Part shown: piece by piece, positions 56,810 through 64,000 of the stretch
How the letters are laid out: each line of letters begins with the position of its first letter
How positions within the stretch are numbered: position 1 is the first letter of the stretch
Assembly (NCBI GenBank): GCA_030015575.1
Contig: CM057340.1
Coordinates: forward strand, 756,903,632-756,967,631
Length of the DNA stretch: 64,000 nt
From: Agapanthus africanus
Taxonomy: Eukaryota > Streptophyta > Magnoliopsida > Asparagales > Amaryllidaceae
Direction: 5' to 3'
Translations under genes and position numbers: made by a program
Notes under the pieces: model-generated
Database searches by the model: none
Told to the model about the DNA's origin: nothing
The model's input: only the letters and a program-made list of their open reading frames with translations

Positions 56810-57476
56810 CTGCATCTCGAAGATAACGAACCATGCTGTGATCTCTACTTCGATAGAGCCTCATTAATAAGGAGGTCCTACAAATCAAGCATCCTGCAGA
56901 TAAAAGTAGAGATAGGATTGGTGTTCATCATGCCATCGATGGGAACCTTACGATGTTCTTTTGCTCTCACCGAGTCTCGCACAAACAACGAGGCTGGGTA
57001 TGAAGCTCTGATAGCTAGTCTGGAGCTCGCTATAGAAATGGAAATCCTTCGGAAATAGGTCTACGGTGATTCTCGACTTGTCATCAACCAATTAAGCGGT
57101 GACTATAAAATATACAAACCCGAGTTAGCTCAGTACAGAAGCCGGATGGTAGAGCCCATGAAACAGTTCACCCACATTGAACTGATGAGAGTTCCTTGGG
57201 CATTGAACGGAAAAGCCAACGTACTCTCTCGCTTAGCCAAGGAGCTGGCTGATCCCGATATGGATGAAATTCCGATAACAGTCAGAAGCCGGCAAATTCA
57301 GCCTCATGTCGATTTGCGTGAAGAAGAAAGCATAGAACAAGAGAAAAATCCTGCCGAAAAAGCTCTAATCATTCAAGACGAGCCCGATTGGAGAGAGCCC
57401 TTCATAGAGTACCTCCGATATGACAAGCTGCCTGAAGAAAAATCTGCGAGGGTTCAGCTGAAGAAGAGAGCTCTCT
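56810..57476 (+). pseudogene. Second RNase H of element 3, catalytically dead
   Basis: LYFDRAS keeps the first Asp, but TNNEAGYEAL has Gly at the catalytic Glu position, and GKANVLSRLA has Asn where the last Asp should be. VYGDSRLVINQL keeps the middle Asp. A TAG at 57056-57058 splits the domain. Element 1 keeps all four acids. Confidence 0.8.
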
Positions 57477-57479
57477 GAT

Positions 57480-58637
57480 ACATGTTTGTAAATAATACGC
57501 TATACCGTAGATCATATGACCAACTCTGGCTCAGGTGTCTGTCATTAGCCAAAACCTAAAAAGTCATGAAAGAAGTTCCCTCGGGCGTCTGCGGAGCTCA
57601 CCAGTTCGGCCCTAAAATGCAGCTTCAAGTCAAACGGCTTGGGTATTACTGGCCTACCATGATAAGGGATTGCGAAGAGCATGCGAAGAAATGTTATCTC
57701 TACCAAATTCAAGGTGACTTCATTCAAAAGCATCCCAATCCGTTGCATCCTATAGTGGTTTCATGGCCCTTCAAAGTTTTGGGCACTGACATAGTTGCTC
57801 CAATTGATCCTCCATCATCCAAAGGCTGTCGGTTCATATTGGCTAAAACTGACTACTTCTCCAGGTGGGCTGAAGCTGTCCCGCTAAAAGAAGTCAAGAC
57901 AGAAGATATTCTGACATTCTTCCGGCATAATATTGTATACCGCTTTGGTACACCTAGAAAATCCATTTCTGATAACGGGCCTTCTTTCAAGAGCTTCAAA
58001 GTAGCAAGGTTCCCCACACAACATAAGATAGACTGGAGGTAATCTTCCATTTATAATCCAAGAACCAATAGACTGCACGAAACCTTCAATAAAACTCTAT
58101 GCAAGCTCCTAAGGAAAAATGCTTCAGCAACAAGGGAGACTGGAGTCTCAAGCTCCACGAGGCGCTGTGGGCATACCGTACCACGCACCGCACCCCAACT
58201 CAGTTCACTCCATATTCATTACTCTTCAGAGTGGAGGCGGTCCTCCTCCTCGAAGTTGAAGTTCCAAGCTTAAGAATAGCCGTCCAGCACGAGTTGACGG
58301 AGGAGGAAAACGTCTCTTTCGGCTTGAAGAGCTCGACGTCCTCGAAGAAAAGAGACTCGCGGTATAGCAAAATTTGCAGCTGTACCGAGCCAAAATGTCA
58401 CGGTCCTATGATAAGAAGACCCATCTCCATGCTTTTAAGAAAAGCGAATTGGTGTTTGTCCTCAAAAGACCGATCATCCCCAATCGACATGCCAAGGGAA
58501 AATTCAAGCCAAACTGGAAAGGACCATACATCATCCAGAAAGTGATTGATGGAGGATCCTACCAGCTGATAAATGCCGAGGAAGAAAGGCCCATGCTACC
58601 CATCAATGGCCGATATCTCAAGAAATACTACACATGA
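57480..58637 (+). pseudogene. Integrase of element 3
   Basis: Open pieces 57566-58042 and 58374-58637, plus frames between. GTDIVAPIDPP and SISDNGPSFKS carry the two Asp residues; a TAA at 58040-58042 then breaks the frame before the Glu segment (LHETFNKTL). The end reads GPYIIQKVIDGGSYQL and LKKYYT, as in element 1. No chromodomain. Confidence 0.82.
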
Positions 58638-59194
58638 ATGCTCCAAGTCGCAGGCTAATTGTGCACACCGACCCAACGGTCTGGATCATACATCCTGTAA
58701 AATCGTATATAATCCACGGACGCAAATAATCCCTATCTCTCCCAAGTCCTACCGGCGAGACTATATCTGAAGTCCTACCGGCGATGAAGCATAAAAAAAC
58801 AAGAAAGAAAAAAGAAGAAGAAAAAAAAAGTATGTCCACAAGCAAAACGGGAAAGAATGAAAACCCGAAAGGGATCGGTGAGTAGAAACAACATGACCTC
58901 CGGCAAGTTTGTGAAAACCTAAAAGGGTGCAAACTCGTGAAAAGAGATGAAATGCACTCGCAAAGTTCTCTCGACTTTGTAAGGAGAAAATCCCCGTATG
59001 AGATCCTTACGACTCACAAAGGAGCAACACACTTAGGAATCCCACGATTCCTAGGGAGAAAATACACCTGCGAAATCCTCTCGACTTGTGGAGAGAAAAT
59101 GCTTTTATGAGACCCTTACGGCTAATAAAATTGAAAAGCATTAGGTGATAGGGATATAAACCTGTCTCCTAAGCCATCGCTCTCCAACGGGCAA

Positions 59195-59490
59195 CGACAA
59201 ATAATGAGTCGCTCCTGGCATTATGCTTCAGTGTTAGCGTTGCTGATGTCGACCCAAAACCCAAATCCCAGATTTTCCCAGGGCAAATGATGAGTCGCTC
59301 CTGGCATTGCTTCAGTGTTAGCGGTGTTGATGCCGACCCAAAACTCAAATCCCAAGTTTTCCCGAAGGCAAATGACAAGTCGCTCCTGGCACTACGCTTT
59401 AGTGTTAGCGATGCTGATGTCGACCCAAAACCCAAATCCCAAGTCCTCTCGGGGCAAATGATGAGTTGTTCCTGGCATTATTCCAGTGCA
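59195..59490 (+). repeat. Roughly 90-bp tandem repeat in element 3
   Basis: Units begin 'ggcaaatgatgagtcgctcc' and end 'cgacccaaaacccaaatccc'; three full copies and a partial. Confidence 0.85.
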
Positions 59491-59739
59491 GCAATACGGA
59501 TGTTAAAAAAAATCCAAATTACAAGTTCCTTTCAAATTCAAAAGTCCTTCCAAATATGGCAGGAATCAAACAGATCAAATCAACGGCCCACCCGGCAGCA
59601 CTTCTAAGCTCAAAAGTCCTGCTAGACGGATACTCCCAAAACAAATCAAATCAAACAAGTCAACCAACCACCTCATCGGTGGAATCAAGCTCCACCCCGG
59701 AAAAAAATCAATCCTAACACCTCAAAAAGCGGAGCAAGT

Positions 59740-60135
59740 CAACTTCAATGCCGACACCGCAGAAAGCGAAGCATGTCAAATCAAATCCCGACACCGCAAG
59801 AAGCGGAGCAAGTCAAATCAATTATCGATCGTCCAAGTCGCAAAAATGGGAGCACTGAACATCCAAGTCGGAAAAATGTCAGCACCGACCGTCCAAGTCA
59901 CAAAAATGGCATCACCGACCGCCCAAGTCGCCAAAATGGCAGCACCGACCGTCCAAATCGCAAAAATGGCAGCACTGACCGTCCAAGTCGCATAAATGGC
60001 AGCACCGACCACCCAAATCGCAAAAAATGGCAGTATCGACCGTTCAAGTCACAAAAATAGCAGCACCGACCGTCTAAATCGCAAAAATGGCAGTATCGAT
60101 TGTCTACATCGCTTAAAGGGCAGCATCGACCTTAC
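59740..60135 (+). repeat. About 30-bp tandem repeat in element 3
   Basis: Around ten units of 'ccgaccgtccaagtcgcaaa' plus 'aatggcagca', with two earlier looser units. Open frames across it on both strands are repeat shadows. Confidence 0.9.
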
Positions 60136-60235
60136 ACAGGGAACCAAACCAAATCAATCTCCATATAGAACAAGATCCATCAATCTCATGCACACAACCA
60201 ATACATGCGGCGTGCATTTATTGATGGGGGTACTT

Positions 60236-61673
60236 TGTTGGGGTTAAAAATTACACCCCAGTTGACTAAATCAAAGTCAAAGTCAACCCCAAACCAAGTG
60301 GCCCCGAGCCCAAGCCTAAGCTAAGTGAGCCCGAGCCTAAGTCAAGACCAAGCATGGAAAGAGCCGGCTCTATGCCAAAAAGAAGGAAATAAATTAGTCT
60401 AAATGCAATTTTTAGAAATAAATGTATGTAAAATGGGCAAAAAGCCAAAATTTTGTAAACTCCATGGTTTATGTGCAAAAAAAATAAGCACATAAGGCAT
60501 GGGGTTGCACAAGTCTCATTTAGCGAAGCCCAAGGAGCTATATGTAAAATGTGTAGTCTATCAAAGCAACCATGATGAGAAAATCAAGAGGACTTTCATT
60601 CACTCAAAAATTCTAGGGTTCTGCGCCTCCTTCTCCTTCCTTAAGGTTTTAAACCTTCTTCTCATCTTTTAAATTAAATCAAGAGTTTAACTCTTTTCTT
60701 CCCAAAAAGAAATAGTTTTCACCATAAAACCCTCGAAGGGGAGCTCAGATCTCCCATCAAATTGCTAGAAGTGAGACTTTTAATCTCAACGTCCTTTTTC
60801 TCTAAGATCCAACAAAAAAGAGGAAGAAGAAAGAACCCATCTCAGAAGAACCCATTTTAAGGAAGTCCAAGGGTTGAAGAGGAAGAAAAGAGACCTCCTT
60901 TCACTATTCAAGATCTAAATTTTTTAGGAGTTTAACTCTAAATCGATCTTTGAGCAGTTCAACTCCAAGATCCAAATCCTCAAAGGATTTTAACTCCAAA
61001 TCCAAATCTTTTGGGAGTTTAACTCCAAATCCATATCCAATTTCTTCTCTAGGAGTTTAACTCCCAATCCCCTTGGGAGTTCAACTCCCAGCCCAAGGGC
61101 TAAGCCCCTTCTTCCGCTGGTATTTCCAGCGGTCGCATGTCACGTACGTGACCCGCTGGTGCCCAGCGGCCGCACACCGTGCACGTGACCCACCGGCGCC
61201 CAGTGGCCGCGTCCCATGCACGTGTTGTCTCATGCGTCCTTAGGATGCTCCTTACTCCTCTTTTCCCCATACGCTCCACACTAAAAACACACCCCCCGTT
61301 AGAAAAAATTTTCTAACGAAGCACTATCTCACAATTTGCAAGGGGGCTGCTAGCCCCCTTGACCCCTAGCCTACCATCCGGGTAGAGAAACCCCCGTAAA
61401 TTCTGCGAGGGCCCCCGATATGTCCAAAACTCCTTCAAAACACAACACATGCACAATGCACATTGAGTTCGCATGACCAGTTTTACCCATAAAATGAAGA
61501 TTCCCTCGCTCTAAAATCGAGGGGTAATTAACGGCAACTTAGTCCGCGGCTGCCGGAGATTCGGATCCCCACAATAAATAAATCACGACCTACTCTAGGG
61601 AAGGAGAATATGTAATATGCCTGAAAAGCGACGCGTATTCTTATCTCAATAGGATGACGAAAAACACTCTACA
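60236..61673 (+). mobile_element. 3' LTR of element 3, 1438 bp
   Basis: TGTTGGGGTTAAAAATTACA at the start and ACACTCTACA at the end, followed by ATTAT. It differs from the 5' LTR by many substitutions and small indels; the TATA box is changed to CTATATGTAAAA. Confidence 0.9.
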
Positions 61674-61678
61674 ATTAT
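61674..61678. repeat. Target site duplication ATTAT of element 3, right copy
   Basis: Follows the LTR end at 61673 and matches 49104-49108. Confidence 0.85.
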
Positions 61679-61893
61679 GATCATCCATCAGAAGTTAGCC
61701 TTATGATCATTAGTGCAAACACCTTAGCCTCTACCTATCATATATATAGGTAGAGGGGCAGACGGACGGTTGAGATTGCATCGGTCCTAAACCTTTAATA
61801 GTGTCTGACCACCTCCGTGGCTGAACTCATCATGGATCCCGGGTCCGACTTGGATTAAGCTTCCCATAACAGGTCGGGTCGGCCGACCCCTAG

Positions 61894-62907
61894 TGTAACG
61901 AACCCAAAATTCATATACCTTTGTATCATCTTTCTTTAATAAAATATTATTTTCCATTGGAAATCTGGTATATATTTAATACTTGTTGTATATATACATG
62001 AATCAGCTTGTAGTCAATTGGTTAAGTTTTTACATTGCTGTCCTTCAGTCCGCATGTTGGAATCTTTGCAGCCCAATTCTTTTCCTTTTAACGTTTTCGA
62101 GCCCCGGCAATTTCACGAGCGATGCACGAAGTTACGAAACTTTATAAAAGAAATGATATATGTTTTTAGACCGAAAAAATTGACCGAAGCCTAGGGTTCG
62201 AGACTTGAGTCCATTTCTTGAGATGGGACCAACCAGGGCGGTCTTTCAGCGGGTTCGGGTGGCCAGGTGGGCACCACTCGTACTCAGCCCATCAGCACGA
62301 GTTCTTTTTGGCCAGACTCTTCGATTCATATTCCAAACTGCCTAATTCATTCTCTGTCCCCTTGAGACGTCTCAAGAGAATTTTGAGCCATCTCATGCAC
62401 ACTCTCGGCCCTAAAATGTTCCGAACATCAAAAGGACGAGTTCATGGGACTCGTAACTGTTCATTTCACTTCTAAAACTGCCCCCTTCAGTTCATTAACC
62501 CCCCAACTCATCATTTCCTCCATAAATTCTCTTTTAATGTCATTCATTTATTTTTAATACCTTTTAATTCTTTCTAATACAAAACCCTTTTAATTGTTTT
62601 TTCTTTTTACTCATTCTTTTGACTAACCAAAATTCTTCTTCTCTAAAAATTTCCTATCTAAAAATTCCCCTCATGAATTTCTCTTCAAAATAGAAGATCT
62701 CCCAAAATTTCAATCACCAATCTCACGTCTAGACGAGCCCCTATCAAGTTCGTGTTCTTCTCGTTTGTAAACAGCGGTAAAGTTGTTATACTGTATCGCA
62801 ACACAAGTTCCCATCCCTTCCTCTCTCGATCTCTCCCTTCAACACTTCAACTCTAACTCTCATTCCTTTGTCTTGTCTCCTCCATAAAATCATTGTTCTT
62901 TTCTCAT
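61894..62907 (+). mobile_element. LTR fragment, plus strand, related to 46347-47272
   Basis: Starts TGTAACGAACCC at 61894 and follows the minus-strand fragment at 46347-47272 block by block, including 'cctagggttcgagacttgag' (62190). It seems to be interrupted around 62908 by other sequence. No coding region. Confidence 0.6.
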
Positions 62908-64000
62908 TGTAATACCTAACTAAATTAATTTTTAAATGCGTAGAACTAATTATTGAAAGTTCCTAGTGCCCTTACCGCTACTATCACAACTAATGCGGAA
63001 TTGAAAAATAAAAATTTTAAGAGAAGCACTAGGAACTAATCCTTAGCAATCAAACCAAACACTAAACTAGAAATAAAGCATGCAAGGTTAAAGGATTACA
63101 ACCTTTGTCGCGTGTCCACCCAATCGTGGAAAACCCCTCCAAGTTCCTCGTAAACCGTCGGAAACAAACTTGAGAGACGACCGCCCTTTCCGAAGATGAT
63201 CCATCCGGGAGAACCGATCCAAGATCTAAAGCAATTGACGCTCCAAGCTTGTTAGAAAAGGAGAGTGGGGATGTAGGAATTTTCCACTATCATTCTCTCA
63301 AACACAGCTCAAGAGAGAAAATGAAGAAGGAGGAGGAGGAGAATGCAGAGGTTGCCATAAAAAGAATGAGCTAAGGGTTGTATGAAGGAGAGAATAGAAT
63401 GGCTTCATATTTTTACAACCATGAAAAAAATATCACACCAATTTTGAATAAACAAATAAAGCCCATCCATCTTTACATTCCCACAACCATACCCAAAGCC
63501 ATCTCACCCTCCACTCCATTTTCATGAATATGCATAAATGAATAATCACAAATGAGCTGTCCTTCTTTTAGAAAGTATTTCTTATAAATACGGAATACAA
63601 CCCAGTATACGTATAGAAATATGTATTCGTATAAAAATATGAATAGCCAAGAGAGAGAAAATTCATGGTGAACATAATACTAGAATATATATATTAAATA
63701 TATATATATATAAATTATTAAATCAAAATCTTGATTTAATAATCTGGCTTAATACTAAGCTGCTAGTATTATCAACCGTCCGATTAAAATCCATGTAGCC
63801 TATATATGTATTTAATCAGACTTCTGCATATATCAATATACGGCCTCTATATCATATCACCTGAACCGGAAAAACCCTCTTGTGGGACTCTAAACACTCG
63901 ATAATACGCTGGCAGTATTTTACTGGATAAATCCAAAATCGCAAGCATGTCAACGGCACTTACTGTACGTAATGGTTATCCAGGTATCTGCCGAAAGGGA
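62908..64000. other. Unassigned repeat-like sequence to the window end
   Basis: Starts TGTAATACC. Contains a perfect 12-bp inverted repeat AGTTCCTAGTGC (62958-62969) / GCACTAGGAACT (63026-63037), which could form a hairpin with a 56-base loop. AT-rich to the end, with TA runs near 63690-63712. It may be an LTR of another family, but no boundary or domain proves it. Confidence 0.35.

Larger units (their letters stand above)
58640..60235 (+). other. 3' repeat region of element 3
   Basis: Carries the conserved block 'gtatgtccacaagcaaaacg' with GAAAACCCGAAAGGG (58829-58875), the inverted-repeat array (58955-59135), about three and a half units of roughly 90 bp (59195-59490), and a 30-bp array (59740-60135). 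No antisense gene. The tract GATGGGGGTAC at 60223-60233 just before the LTR is the likely polypurine tract. Confidence 0.75.
49109..61673 (+). mobile_element. Element 3: old Tat-lineage Ty3/gypsy retrotransposon
   Basis: 12,565 bp, with LTRs of 1430 and 1438 bp and ATTAT duplications. The internal order is gag, protease, linker, RT, RNase H, second RNase H, integrase, tandem-repeat 3' region. It is a relative of element 1 (shared CX2HX4HX4C motif, linker and 3' motif block) but has a different LTR. More than a dozen stops and several frameshifts, LTR divergence above 10% by eye, and a deletion in the primer site make it a dead copy. It has no antisense gene after integrase, in contrast to element 1. 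Confidence 0.9.

Noticed and set aside
59740-60135. CRISPR-like array of about 30-bp repeats
   Set aside because: No unique spacers; it is a plain head-to-tail tandem repeat within a retrotransposon.
1-64000. Host protein-coding genes, tRNA or rRNA genes
   Set aside because: Every long coding stretch maps to retrotransposon proteins or their antisense cargo; no cloverleaf or rRNA sequence was recognised. The tRNA-Asp match at 26182 is a primer site only.

Overview
This window reads as plant nuclear DNA that consists almost entirely of nested LTR retrotransposons. No host gene, rRNA or tRNA gene could be supported. Evidence for a plant with a large, repeat-rich genome: Ty3/gypsy elements of the plant-specific Tat and Athila lineages, a primer site matching plant tRNA-Asp, very long LTRs with TG...CA ends and 5-bp target duplications, and plant-style short GT-AG introns in antisense genes. 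The species cannot be named from the sequence.

Layout, left to right. (1) 1-2919: an LTR on the minus strand, cut by the window edge. (2) 2920-12995: the right end of a degraded Tat-like element, called D here. It holds a broken multi-exon antisense gene (about 2.9-10.05 kb) followed by a 3' LTR-like region ending at 12995. A 2967-bp solo LTR (6874-9840, target duplication GTGCC) split that antisense gene; it is related to the LTR at 1-2919 but lies in the opposite orientation. (3) 14473-46341: a Tat-lineage element (element 1, about 19.9 kb once its insert is discounted) with target duplication GGCAT. It has a 2.5-kb 5' LTR, an extra 5' ORF, gag, protease, RT, a degenerate RNase H, a second RNase H, integrase, a long tandem-repeat 3' region, a spliced antisense gene and a truncated 3' LTR. 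(4) 24602-36589: a young, nearly intact Athila-lineage element (element 2, 11,988 bp, target duplication GTGAT) inserted in element 1 exactly between its two RNase H domains. (5) 46342-49103: flanking repeat sequence, including a minus-strand LTR fragment. (6) 49109-61673: an old, heavily mutated Tat-lineage element (element 3, 12,565 bp, target duplication ATTAT). (7) 61679-64000: more LTR-like sequence.

The relative age read from the two LTRs of each element (by eye) is element 3 (oldest, more than 10% divergence), element 1 (a few percent), element 2 (about 19 substitutions in 1548 bp). Element 2 has one long gag-pol frame broken by a single stop codon. Elements 1 and 3 carry stops and frameshifts and are unlikely to make their own proteins.

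The most interesting part is the antisense cargo. Element 1 carries, between integrase and the 3' LTR, a minus-strand gene whose seven small introns (70-85 bp) all have GT-AG borders, with a stop codon and a downstream AATAAA. Element D carries a related antisense gene with its own minus-strand TATA box and a segment that resembles plant mobile domain proteins. Extra antisense ORFs are known in Tat elements, so this is not a new class, but the intact splice sites, promoter and possible host-silencing domain are worth following up.
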